NCBI RefSeq assembly: GCF_001542905.1
Contig: NZ_LOAJ01000001.1
Location: 1,550,001 to 1,614,000 of the forward strand
Source: Halorubrum aethiopicum
GTDB lineage: Archaea; Halobacteriota; Halobacteria; Halobacteriales; Haloferacaceae
DNA: 64,000 nt
Direction: 5' to 3'
The notes under the pieces are model-generated. The model was not told where the DNA came from. It did no database searches and was given only the letters and a program-made list of their open reading frames with translations. Positions 43,081 through 50,879 of the stretch are shown one piece after another (the stretch's first letter is position 1; each line of letters begins with the position of its first letter). A program made the position numbers and the translations under genes.

Positions 43081-43890
43081 TTAGTGCGGCTCCGCGATCC
43101 CCTGCACCCAGACGATGCCGACGTGGAGCGCGATGAGCGAGGTCACCACGAACGGCAACACGAACACGTGCAGGATGTACATTCTCACGAGCGTCGCCTG
43201 TCCGAGCGTGAATCCGCCGAACAGGAGCTGTGCCGCCCACTCTCCCACTATCGGGGTCGCGAGCGCCATCTCGACGCCGATCTGTGCCGCCCAGAAGGAC
43301 AGCTGCTTCCACGGGAGGACGTACCCGGAGAAGCCGAAGAAGAGGGTCAACCCGATCAACACGACCCCGAGGATCCAGTTGACCTCGCGGGGCTCCTTGT
43401 ACGCCCCGGTGAAGTAGACGCGGAGCATGTGGAGGAACACCGCGGCGACCATGAACTGGGCCGCCCAGCTGTGGATCGACCGGAGCATGAATCCGAACTG
43501 GACGTCCTGAAGGATCAGGACGACCGAGTCGTACGCGGCCGTCGGATCGCCCTGTGCGGCCGCTCCCGCGGTCGACGGCGAGTAGTAGAAGCCCAGCATC
43601 GCGCCGGAGACCGCCGCGACGAGATAGGCGATGATCGAAAGCGATCCGAGCGAGTACAGCGGGTACCAGTACCAGAACTTGTTGTCGAGGTCGTACTGCT
43701 CGGTGTGGCTCTTCGGCATCTGGAGGTTCGCGCGGTAGTACATCGTCTCCAGAAGCTCGAGGTAGTCGACGATGCGGAGCCGCTTGTCGACCCAGATGAG
43801 CGTGGTGAGGAACGCGGTCTCGATGGCCGTCAGATCCTGTTTCTTGAGCCACGCGTTGTGGTCCATCTCGTCCGTCTTTTTGAGGCTCAT
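43081..43890 (-). CDS. petB: Cytochrome b N-terminal subunit (PetB-like)
   Basis: 269 aa. Diheme cytochrome b with bis-His pairs His140/His241 and His154/His256. The first pair of helices spaces His by 14 (IHSWAAQFM to FLHMLRVYF) and the second by 15 (ILHVFVLPF to ALHVGIVW), as in b6f-type proteins. An N-terminal soluble stretch (1-75) with DKRLRIVDYLELLETMYY is long for the family. Four helices follow. Quinol oxidised here would pass electrons to a Rieske protein and then to the halocyanin encoded in the same operon. Confidence 0.93.
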   Translation of the reverse strand: MSLKKTDEMDHNAWLKKQDLTAIETAFLTTLIWVDKRLRIVDYLELLETMYYRANLQMPKSHTEQYDLDNKFWYWYPLYSLGSLSIIAYLVAAVSGAMLGFYYSPSTAGAAAQGDPTAAYDSVVLILQDVQFGFMLRSIHSWAAQFMVAAVFLHMLRVYFTGAYKEPREVNWILGVVLIGLTLFFGFSGYVLPWKQLSFWAAQIGVEMALATPIVGEWAAQLLFGGFTLGQATLVRMYILHVFVLPFVVTSLIALHVGIVWVQGIAEPH

Positions 43891-43897
43891 TGATTGA

Positions 43898-44287
43898 TCA
43901 CTTCTTGTAGTACGGGTACACCGCCCGCTTGACCGTCTCCCAGGCGTCTCCGGTCTCCAGTTCCACGCCGTCCTTTTCGTCCTCCCGGACGTAGAGGTCC
44001 TCCCACTTCCGACGGCGCTTCTTGACGATCATCACGTCGGGGAGGAACTCCTTCCGGTACAACAACAGTATGAACGCCAGATCCAAAAAGATCAGTGCGA
44101 GCAGCGCGCCCATGAACATGTTTCCGGCCTCCGTCGACGCCCACGAGAACATCAGACCGTAGACGAAGAGGAAGACGAACACGACCTCGATGACGGTGAG
44201 GAGGACGATCGCGATGGCGGCGGCGGTGCTCTCTCTGGCGGGCTCGTACCGGTGGATGTCGCCGTACGAGGATCCGCTCGAGCTCAT
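43898..44287 (-). CDS. Two-helix membrane protein of cytochrome bc cluster (DUF7318-like)
   Basis: 129 aa. Two long hydrophobic helices (about 22-48 and 58-78) and a basic C-terminal domain with DVMIVKKRRRKWEDLYV and a Tyr-rich end VYPYYKK. The N-terminus is Ser/Gly rich. Sits between the halocyanin and petB genes, overlapping the halocyanin stop by 4 nt. Conserved position in haloarchaeal bc clusters suggests a structural or linker subunit (inference); DUF7318 is my recollection. Confidence 0.7.
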   Translation of the reverse strand: MSSSGSSYGDIHRYEPARESTAAAIAIVLLTVIEVVFVFLFVYGLMFSWASTEAGNMFMGALLALIFLDLAFILLLYRKEFLPDVMIVKKRRRKWEDLYVREDEKDGVELETGDAWETVKRAVYPYYKK

Positions 44288-44931
44288 CGGCTCCCTCCGT
44301 GGCCGGTGTGTGCGGACACGCCGTACTTCAGCGTGTAGAAGGTGAACACCAGCGTGAGCACGATCCCGAGGCCGGCGGAGACGCCGACCCAGTGGGCGTG
44401 GATCGGCATGCCGACGTCGGCGATGTCCTCGGGCCAGCCGGTGTTCGCCCCGCCCGTCTCGACCGTCGGGACGTCACCGCCGACGGCGATCCCGCCGTGC
44501 ATGCCGACCGCGGTGTGGGGAACGCAGTGGTAGTGGGTGATTCCGGCGTCCTCCTCGCTGGTCTCGTACTCGTAGGTGTACCCCTCCTCGTCGACGGCGT
44601 CGCCGCTGTCGAGGCTGGCCGGGCCGCCGCCCTCGACGGTCTGGACGTTGTGGGCCCCGCCGTTGCCGGTCCACTCCCAGGTGATCGTCGTCCCCGGGTC
44701 GACCCAGAGCTGGGTCGGGTCGAACGCGAGACCGCTGTCGCCCGCGCCGACCGAGACCGTCACCTCGCTCTCTCCACGAGCGTCCCTGTAACTCCCGAGG
44801 TTCCCGTTCGTGACCCCGCTCGGCCACTCCGGTTGCACCTCCTGTGCGGCGGCCGTTCCGGACACCCCGGCCGAGGCCGCGACCGCGGCGGTCGTGCCGC
44901 CGGCCGTTCGCACGAATTCCCGCCTTTTCAT
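44284..44931 (-). CDS. Halocyanin-type blue copper protein, membrane-anchored
   Basis: 215 aa. Electron acceptor from the bc complex. Twin-arginine signal at the start (KRREFVR, then an Ala-rich region to about 29). The cupredoxin domain (about 50-150) has type 1 copper ligands His94 (GGAHNV), Cys136, His139 and Met144 (YHCVPHTAVGM). A C-terminal membrane helix (about 181-203) anchors it facing outward, and a His-containing tail (SAHTGHGG) follows. First gene of the petBD operon, with a strong promoter region and nested inverted repeats. Confidence 0.93.
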   Translation of the reverse strand: MKRREFVRTAGGTTAAVAASAGVSGTAAAQEVQPEWPSGVTNGNLGSYRDARGESEVTVSVGAGDSGLAFDPTQLWVDPGTTITWEWTGNGGAHNVQTVEGGGPASLDSGDAVDEEGYTYEYETSEEDAGITHYHCVPHTAVGMHGGIAVGGDVPTVETGGANTGWPEDIADVGMPIHAHWVGVSAGLGIVLTLVFTFYTLKYGVSAHTGHGGSR

Positions 44932-44955
44932 ACAGGTTCACTCAGGACGGGGTGC

Positions 44956-44995
44956 GCTTAAACCCACCGACTATCCTCGATCGGTGGGCGGATAG
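44956..44995 (-). promoter_or_regulatory. Promoter with nested inverted repeats before halocyanin-petBD operon
   Basis: Box A (minus strand GGTTTAAGC) is centred near 44960, 29 nt before the ATG. Two interleaved perfect inverted repeats overlap and extend it: CCCACCGA (44963-44970) with TCGGTGGG (44981-44988), and CTATCC (44971-44976) with GGATAG (44990-44995). A regulator bound there would compete with TFB at the BRE. Confidence 0.5.
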
Positions 44996-45028
44996 TAAGG
45001 GGTGTTGAAACCCCCGAATTCGGCCGTT

Positions 45029-45913
45029 TCACCGATCGTCGCTCTCCTCGCTCAGGGCCTCCCCGTCGACCGGGACGAACTCCGGTCGCTCCTCCGCCTG
45101 TCGGAGCGCGCGCAGCCGCTCGCGATACTCCTCGGAACGGAACCGATCGGAGAGTCTCGCGTTGGCGACCATCGCGAACAGGAAGAGCCCGACGAGCAGG
45201 AACACGAGCCCCATCGCGGGCCCGACGATGCTCCCCAGATCCATCAGGAACGACGCGGCGAGGAGGGCGACGCCCGCGATCACCTGGACCGCCGCGACGA
45301 CCTGGATGATCAGGTTGCCGAACTCGCCGGACCCCTCGGGAACCGTATCGGGGTGTGGAAGCGACCAGTCCTCCGGGGGGTCCGCCACGTCGTACTCCTC
45401 CATCGCCGCGAGCGCGACGAGCGGCTCCACGTCCCGGAGGACCGTCCCCCGGCCGCTCACCTCGCCGCTCGGACGGACGATGGCGTACCCCTCGTCGGAG
45501 TAGACGAGCACCCGCTCCTCGCCGTCCTCGCGGACGCGCTCCAAGAGCCCGAACACCTCGCGGCGGGCGATCCGCGACTTGAGTTCGTCCTCGACGCGGT
45601 CGAGCAGGCGCGGTCCGGTGATCCACGTCTCCGGGTCGAAGGCGGCGTCCCACTCCTCGGCGCTCATCCGGGCCATGTCCGCGGGTCCGAAGTCGTCGAA
45701 GTCGTACTCGGTCTCGACCCGCTTGCGGAGCTCGGCGAGGTCGTCGTCGGGGTCGGACTCGCCGTCGGGATCCGACCCGTCGTCGGCCCGGTGGGCGGGG
45801 CCGTCGACCGCCGGGTCGTCGACGCCCTCGCCTCCGTCCTCCCGGTCCGGCCCGCCCTCGACGGCCTCCCCGTCGGGACCGTCCGGCTCCGACTGCGTCG
45901 AGGTGTCCTCCAT
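45029..45913 (-). CDS. Acidic protein with two C-terminal membrane helices (DUF7319-like)
   Basis: 294 aa. The first 60 residues are acidic low complexity; a soluble domain (about 60-185) contains FDDFGPADMARMSAEEWDAAF, ITGPRLLDRVEDEL and VLVYSDEGYAIVRPSGEVSG. Two helices follow (about 200-222 and 228-250), and then a charged tail. It lies upstream of the halocyanin gene on the same strand with a 97-nt promoter-containing gap. Found with bc clusters in haloarchaea (I recall DUF7319, unverified). Function unknown. Confidence 0.7.
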   Translation of the reverse strand: MEDTSTQSEPDGPDGEAVEGGPDREDGGEGVDDPAVDGPAHRADDGSDPDGESDPDDDLAELRKRVETEYDFDDFGPADMARMSAEEWDAAFDPETWITGPRLLDRVEDELKSRIARREVFGLLERVREDGEERVLVYSDEGYAIVRPSGEVSGRGTVLRDVEPLVALAAMEEYDVADPPEDWSLPHPDTVPEGSGEFGNLIIQVVAAVQVIAGVALLAASFLMDLGSIVGPAMGLVFLLVGLFLFAMVANARLSDRFRSEEYRERLRALRQAEERPEFVPVDGEALSEESDDR

Positions 45914-46074
45914 CGCCCGGACGTACGCGCTCGGGAGGGTAACTCTTTTTCGTCCGATGGCGACTCGTGAGAACGGCTCGCCGGGGACGAGGACTCGCCG
46001 GAACGCGGGCGACTCGATCGTGAACCGCCGGTGCGCCCGCGGATCGAATCGGCGGTGCCGGCCACGGATCGGGG

Positions 46075-46083
46075 AGTTTTACG
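46075..46083 (+). promoter_or_regulatory. Box A promoter for 160-aa membrane protein
   Basis: AGTTTTACG centred about 28 nt before ATG 46107. Confidence 0.5.
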
Positions 46084-46106
46084 CGCCCGAGACCCAAGCC
46101 GGGATC

Positions 46107-46589
46107 ATGGTCGACGAGTCGGTGATCGCGGCGGCGGCGGGGCTGTCCGTGACGGCGAGTCTCCCCTTCCTCCTGTACGGCGCGTGGATCATGATCGACG
46201 CCGAGGTGGTGACGTGGAACGTGTTGACCCGTCACCTGAGATACATCCTCGTCGGCCTCCTGTTGACGACCGTGCCGGTCGCGACCTGGATGGTCCCGCG
46301 GATCCTCGGCCAGCTGTCGGGCGGGGCGGTGATCCACGCCTTCTTCGGGCTCCAGGCGTACGCGTTGTTGACGTTCGCGCTCACCGGGATCGTCCGGATC
46401 TTCCAGGCCAAGCGGGACGCCGACGCCTACGAGGACCCCGACGTCGACATCGACGAGATCCACGAGGACATGGGCCACTGGCGGAGCCGGCTCCGCGTCG
46501 GCGTCGCCGGATTCATGATCCTCTGGCTCTGCGCGTGGCTCTCCGGGCTCTACCGCTTTTACAACCTCCACCTCGCGCAGCTGCTGTAG
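46107..46589 (+). CDS. Four-helix membrane protein next to bc cluster (DUF7321-like)
   Basis: 160 aa. Helices at about 5-28, 44-65, 72-95 and 132-152; His residues lie near membrane ends (TRHLRYILVG, VIHAFFGLQAY, GHWRSRLRVG, YNLHLAQLL), reminiscent of haem-binding membrane proteins. No certain family motif. Start fixed by promoter spacing; the longer upstream frame is a shadow of the divergent gene. It may be an extra electron-transfer component (inference). Confidence 0.65.
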   Translation: MVDESVIAAAAGLSVTASLPFLLYGAWIMIDAEVVTWNVLTRHLRYILVGLLLTTVPVATWMVPRILGQLSGGAVIHAFFGLQAYALLTFALTGIVRIFQAKRDADAYEDPDVDIDEIHEDMGHWRSRLRVGVAGFMILWLCAWLSGLYRFYNLHLAQLL

Positions 46590-46704
46590 GGCCGATCCTC
46601 GGAGGAACGGGCAACCGGGCGACCGCCAGGACGCCTCCCTCGACTCCCGCGAACCGTGGCCCGACCGACAGGTTCAATCCCGGTTTGGCCCTACAGGGGG
46701 TATC

Positions 46705-47325
46705 GTGGCAGTTACCTTCGATCTCTTCGGCACGCTGGTCGACGTCGAGTACCCGACGGACCCGGCCGAGGTCGTCGCGCGCGAGCTCGAGTCGCGGGAC
46801 GTCGCCGTCCCGGACGACTGGCACGTCGCGTACGGCGAGCGACACGTCGACGCCCCGCAGGGTGCGGAGGTTCCCCTCCCGGCGCACGTGGCCGCGGCTC
46901 TCGACTCCCGCGGCGTGAACGCGCCCGACAACGTCGTCCGACACGCCGTCGTCGCCGCCTTCGACCCCGACGTCACGCGTCGCGAGAACGCGCTCGAGGC
47001 GGTCCGGGCGGCGGCCGAGCGCGGCCCGGTCGGGATCTGTTCGAACTGTGCGGTCCCGGAGCTCGTCCCGCGAACGCTGATACGCGCGGGGCTCCGCGGG
47101 GAGTTCGACGCGGTGACGACGAGCGTCGGCTGCGGCTGGCGGAAGCCGCACGCGAAGTCGTTCGAGGCCGCGGCCGAGGCGCTCGGCGTCGCGCCGTCCG
47201 CGCTGGTCCACGTCGGGGACGACCCGGCCACGGACGGCGGGATCGTCGATGTTGGCGGGCGCTTCCTCGACGTGACGGAGATCCCCCTCGACGCGGTCGG
47301 CGGCGAGCTGGAGGCCGAGCCGTGA
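46705..47325 (+). CDS. HAD-family hydrolase at head of cobamide operon
   Basis: 206 aa, GTG start. Haloacid dehalogenase-type phosphatase: motif I FDLFGTLVD (Asp nucleophile near residue 6), motif II ICSNCAVPEL, motif III WRKPHAKSFE and motif IV HVGDDPATDGGI. Overlaps cbiB (GTGA). In cobamide operons a phosphatase of this type could act on alpha-ribazole phosphate or cobalamin phosphate, a step otherwise lacking here (inference; CobZ or CobC do this in other organisms). Confidence 0.82.
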   Translation: MAVTFDLFGTLVDVEYPTDPAEVVARELESRDVAVPDDWHVAYGERHVDAPQGAEVPLPAHVAAALDSRGVNAPDNVVRHAVVAAFDPDVTRRENALEAVRAAAERGPVGICSNCAVPELVPRTLIRAGLRGEFDAVTTSVGCGWRKPHAKSFEAAAEALGVAPSALVHVGDDPATDGGIVDVGGRFLDVTEIPLDAVGGELEAEP

Positions 47326-48278
47326 CGCTCGCGGCGGCCGGCGCGATCGCGCTCGCCGCCGCCCTCGACCGAACCTTCTCGGAGCCGCCGGCCCCCCTCC
47401 ACCCGGTCGCGTGGCTCGGCCGCGTCGTCGGCGCGCTCGACGACCGCCTCCCCGACGCCCCCGCCGTCGGCGTCGGGTTCGCGGCCGTCCTCCCCGTCGC
47501 CTTCGCCGCCCTCCTGGCCGCGCCCGTCGCCGCGGCCGGCGCGCTCTCCCCTTCTCCCGTGTCCGCCGCCGCGGCCGCGGGGCTCGTCCTCTTCGCCTGC
47601 TCCAGTCACCGGATGCTGCTGGCGGTCGCGCGCGACGTGATCGACCTCGCCGACCGCGACCTCGAGGCGGCGCGCCGCGAGCTCCGCTCGCTCGCGGGTC
47701 GGGACGCGACCGACCTGTCGGCCGAACACGTCCGGTCCGCGGCCGTCGAGAGCGCGGCGGAGAACCTCGCCGACGGCCTGATCGCGCCCCTTCTCGGCTT
47801 CGTCGCCGGAGCCGCGGTCGGCGCGGTCGCCGGGCTCCAGCCGGCGGGCGGGCTCGCCGTCGCCGCCGGCGCGGCCGCCTGGGTCAAGGGCGTCAACACG
47901 CTCGACTCGATGCTCGGGTACCGCGACCGGCGGGCCGGCCGGGCTCCCGCGCGGCTCGACGACGCCGTCATGTGGCTCCCGGCGCGGGCGACCGCGCTCC
48001 TGATCCTCGCGGCTGGCGGGAGGCGGACCGCGACCGGACCTGCCTCGGGCCTCCGGCGGACTCGATCGGCGGCTCGCGCCCCCGACTCCCCGAACTCCGG
48101 CTGGCCCATGGGGTCGCTCGCGGCGGTCCTCGGCGTGCGGCTGGCGAAGCCGGAGACGTACACGCTCCTCCCGGCGGAGGCGCTTCCCACCGCGTCGGAG
48201 GCGCGGACCGGCGTGCGGGTCGTCTCGCGGGCCGGCTGGCTCGGGATCGGCGTCGCGGGGGTGTCGCTGGCGCTGTGA
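47322..48278 (+). CDS. cbiB: Adenosylcobinamide-phosphate synthase
   Basis: 318 aa, GTG start overlapping the HAD stop. Joins adenosylcobyric acid to aminopropanol phosphate. Membrane protein with N-terminal ALDRTFSEPPAPLHPVAWLGR, the family's conserved ESAAENLADGLIAPLL and WVKGVNTLDSMLGYRD, and several helices. A low-complexity loop between about 235 and 260 departs from the family. Next gene overlaps (GTGA). Confidence 0.92.
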   Translation: MTLAAAGAIALAAALDRTFSEPPAPLHPVAWLGRVVGALDDRLPDAPAVGVGFAAVLPVAFAALLAAPVAAAGALSPSPVSAAAAAGLVLFACSSHRMLLAVARDVIDLADRDLEAARRELRSLAGRDATDLSAEHVRSAAVESAAENLADGLIAPLLGFVAGAAVGAVAGLQPAGGLAVAAGAAAWVKGVNTLDSMLGYRDRRAGRAPARLDDAVMWLPARATALLILAAGGRRTATGPASGLRRTRSAARAPDSPNSGWPMGSLAAVLGVRLAKPETYTLLPAEALPTASEARTGVRVVSRAGWLGIGVAGVSLAL

Positions 48279-49159
48279 CGGGGAGCGACGCCGGCGACGA
48301 CGGCGGCGGGGACGATGACGGTGACGCCGACCTCGGCGCGGACGCCGACGCCGCCGAACCCGCCGCCGGTGCCACCACGCAGCCGACCCGCCCGGCCCCC
48401 GCGTTGCGGGGTGCGTTCACCTTCCTGACGCGACTGCCGGTTCCGGGAGCCGCCCCCGCGGACTGGCACGCGTTCCGGCGGTCGCCCTGGACGTTCCCGG
48501 CGGTCGGCGCGGTCGTCGGCGCGGTCGCGGGGCTCGCCTTCCTCGCGCCGTCGCCGTGGACCGCCACGGCCGCCTACCTCCTCGCGATCTACCTCCTGAC
48601 CGGCGTCACCCACGCCGACGGGCTCGCCGACCTCGGCGACGCGATCGCCGCGCACGACCCGGACCGCCGGCTCGCGGTCCTGAAGGACGCCGACCTCGGC
48701 GTGGGCGGCGCGCTCGCGCTCGCGGTCACGCTGCTTGCGACGACGCTCGGCGCGCTCGCGCTCGCGACGGGCCTCGCGGGCGGGGAGGCGCTCGTCGCGA
48801 GCGCGGCGTTCCGGGTGGCCCTCGCGGCCGAGGTCGGCGCGAAGGCGGGGATGGCCACCATCGCCTGCCTCGGAACGCCGGCCCACGAGGGGTTGGGGTC
48901 GGCGGTCGTCGGCGCGGTCGGCCCGCGGTCGCTCCTCCCCGTCGCGCTCGTCGCCGCCCCCGTCCTGTTCGCGACCCCGCCCGGCGCGCTTCCGGCGGTC
49001 GCGGCGGCGCTGCTCGCGGGCCCGGTCGTCGCGCTCCTCCTCCTCGCCCGCGTCCGTCCCTGGCTCGGGGGGGCGAGCGGCGACGTGCTCGGCGCGGCGA
49101 ACGAGCTCGGGCGCGCGGTCGCGCTCCACGCGGGGGTGGTAGCGTGGGCGGTCGCGTGA
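48275..49159 (+). CDS. cobS: Adenosylcobinamide-GDP ribazoletransferase (cobalamin synthase)
   Basis: 294 aa, GTG start. Condenses adenosylcobinamide-GDP with alpha-ribazole (phosphate). The first 40 residues are acidic and repetitive, then the conserved core: FTFLTRLPVPG, LLTGVTHADGLADLGDAI (metal-binding acidic motif), KDADLGVGGALALAV, and several helices. Integral membrane enzyme. Overlaps cobY at its end. Confidence 0.93.
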   Translation: MTGSDAGDDGGGDDDGDADLGADADAAEPAAGATTQPTRPAPALRGAFTFLTRLPVPGAAPADWHAFRRSPWTFPAVGAVVGAVAGLAFLAPSPWTATAAYLLAIYLLTGVTHADGLADLGDAIAAHDPDRRLAVLKDADLGVGGALALAVTLLATTLGALALATGLAGGEALVASAAFRVALAAEVGAKAGMATIACLGTPAHEGLGSAVVGAVGPRSLLPVALVAAPVLFATPPGALPAVAAALLAGPVVALLLLARVRPWLGGASGDVLGAANELGRAVALHAGVVAWAVA

Positions 49160-49830
49160 GGGAAACGGACGGCGGAGAGGCCGGCTCGGCTCCCGAACTC
49201 CCGGCCGTCCTCCTCTGTGGCGGGCGCGGGACGCGGCTCGGCGGCGACGCCGAGAAGCCGCTGGTCGAGGTCGGCGGCCGCCCCATGGTCGCGCGCGTCC
49301 TCGACGCGCTGGCGGACGCCGCCGTAACCCGCGTCGTCGCGGTCGCGTCGCCGCACGCCCCCGACACCCGGCGCGCGCTCCGGGACGGACTCGCCGCGGA
49401 GGCTGCGGTGCCGTGTACCGTCCTCGACGGGAGCGGAGAGGGGTACGTCGCCGACCTCGAGGTCGGCCTCTCGGCGGTCGACGGCCCGGCCGTCACCGTC
49501 GCGGCCGACCTCCCGCTGCTCCGCGGGCGCGACGTCGACGCCGCGATCGGGGCGGCGGTCTCCGGGGACGCGCCCCCCTCGGAGGTGGGCTCCGCCACGG
49601 ACGGTCCCGTCCGCTCGGTGACGGTCTGCGTGCCCGTCGCGTACAAGCGCGACCTCGGCGCGAGCGTCGACGCGTCGTTCGAGCACGCCGGAACCCCCGT
49701 CGCGCCGACCGGGCTGAACGTCGTCGGCGACGGCCCGGACCGCGTCGTCGTCCGCGAGCGGGACTCGATCGCGGTCAACGTCAACCGACCGGGGGACCTC
49801 GAGTTGGCGCGCCGGCTCGCCGACTCGTGA
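49156..49830 (+). CDS. cobY: GTP:adenosylcobinamide-phosphate guanylyltransferase, archaeal type
   Basis: 224 aa from GTG 49156, which overlaps the cobS stop; GTG 49144 is an alternative. Archaeal CobY replaces bacterial CobU. The nucleotidyltransferase motif LCGGRGTRLGGDAEKPLVEVG (20-residue core visible at about 20-40) is followed by TVAADLPLLRG with a Mg-binding Asp, and NVNRPGDLELA near the end. Makes the GDP-activated intermediate consumed by CobS. Confidence 0.9.
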   Translation: MRETDGGEAGSAPELPAVLLCGGRGTRLGGDAEKPLVEVGGRPMVARVLDALADAAVTRVVAVASPHAPDTRRALRDGLAAEAAVPCTVLDGSGEGYVADLEVGLSAVDGPAVTVAADLPLLRGRDVDAAIGAAVSGDAPPSEVGSATDGPVRSVTVCVPVAYKRDLGASVDASFEHAGTPVAPTGLNVVGDGPDRVVVRERDSIAVNVNRPGDLELARRLADS

Positions 49831-49836
49831 TCGTAG

Positions 49837-49849
49837 ATGGGTTTTTTGG
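49837..49849 (+). promoter_or_regulatory. Possible internal box A before cobD
   Basis: GGTTTTTTGG centred about 27 nt before ATG 49872; could start a leaderless cobD transcript inside the operon. The T6 run could alternatively end transcription after cobY. Confidence 0.35.
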
Positions 49850-49871
49850 GGCTCACGCCCGGATCGACGGC

Positions 49872-50879
49872 ATGGACGCGGAGGCGCTGGACGACATCGA
49901 TCGGGTGCCTCACGGCGGAGCCACGGACCCCGGCGTGATAGACTTCAGCGCGAACACGAACCCGGAGACGCCCTCGGGGGTGACCGCCGTCTACGACTCG
50001 GCGCTGTCGGCGTCGTCGAGATACCCGGCCGACGACTACGTGCCCTTCCGCGCCGCCGCCGCCGACTACGTCGACTGCGTCCCCGCCGAGGTGATCCCGA
50101 CCGCGGGCGCGATGGCCGGGATGCGGCTGCTGTTCGCGCTCGCGCTCGACGACGACGACTCCGCCGTCGTCCCCGAGCCGTCCTTCGGGGAGTACGCCCG
50201 CGAGGTCCGCCTCCAGGGCGGCCGATCGGTGCCGGTCGCTCACGACGCGGTCCTCGACGTCGACCCGGCCGACCACGCGCTCGTCGTCGTCTGTACGCCG
50301 AACAACCCGACTGGGGAGCTCGCCGACCGCGACGACCTCCTCCGGTTCGCCGCGCGCTGTCGGGAGGCGGAGACGACGCTGTTCGTCGACGAGGCGTTCC
50401 TCGATTTTACCTCCCAGCGGTCGCTCGCGGGCGAGCCCGGCGTCGTCGTCGGGCGCTCGCTCACCAAGATGTTCGGCCTGCCCGGACTGCGCGCCGGCTT
50501 CCTCGTCGCGACCGGGCGGCTCCGCGACCGGCTTGACCGCGGGCGGCTCCCTTGGGGGGTGTCGACGCCGGCGGCCGCGGTCGGCACCCACTGCCTCCGG
50601 CGGACGGAGTTCGTCGAACGAACCCGCGAGCGTGTTGCCGCCGAGCGCGAACGCGTCCGCGAGCGCCTCGCGACCGAGTGGGAGGTGTACCCCTCCGACG
50701 CGCCGTTCCTCCTCTTCGACACCGGGACGGACGACCCCGACGCCGTGCTCGCGGCCGCCAGGGAGCGGGGGGTCGTGCTCCGGGACGCCCGGACGTTCCC
50801 GCGGCTCGACGGCCACCTCCGGACCGCGATCCGTCGGCCGCGTGAGAACGACCGGCTCCTCGACGCGCTCGGCGTATGA
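49872..50879 (+). CDS. cobD: L-threonine-O-3-phosphate decarboxylase
   Basis: 335 aa. PLP enzyme that makes (R)-1-amino-2-propanol phosphate, the linker for CbiB. Fold type I motifs: PHGGATDPGVIDFSANTNP at the N-terminus, TPNNPTG (142-148), FVDEAF with Asp173, and the Schiff-base Lys199 in GRSLTKMFGLPGLRAGF. ATG 49872 gives the family-typical N-terminus; a GTG at 49827 overlapping the cobY stop would add 15 residues and cannot be excluded. Overlaps cbiZ (ATGA). Confidence 0.9.
   Translation: MDAEALDDIDRVPHGGATDPGVIDFSANTNPETPSGVTAVYDSALSASSRYPADDYVPFRAAAADYVDCVPAEVIPTAGAMAGMRLLFALALDDDDSAVVPEPSFGEYAREVRLQGGRSVPVAHDAVLDVDPADHALVVVCTPNNPTGELADRDDLLRFAARCREAETTLFVDEAFLDFTSQRSLAGEPGVVVGRSLTKMFGLPGLRAGFLVATGRLRDRLDRGRLPWGVSTPAAAVGTHCLRRTEFVERTRERVAAERERVRERLATEWEVYPSDAPFLLFDTGTDDPDAVLAAARERGVVLRDARTFPRLDGHLRTAIRRPRENDRLLDALGV

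Noticed and set aside
49841-49846. T6 run after cobY as a transcription terminator
   Set aside because: It also sits at box A distance from cobD, and the operon continues with overlaps; evidence is ambiguous so no terminator was called.
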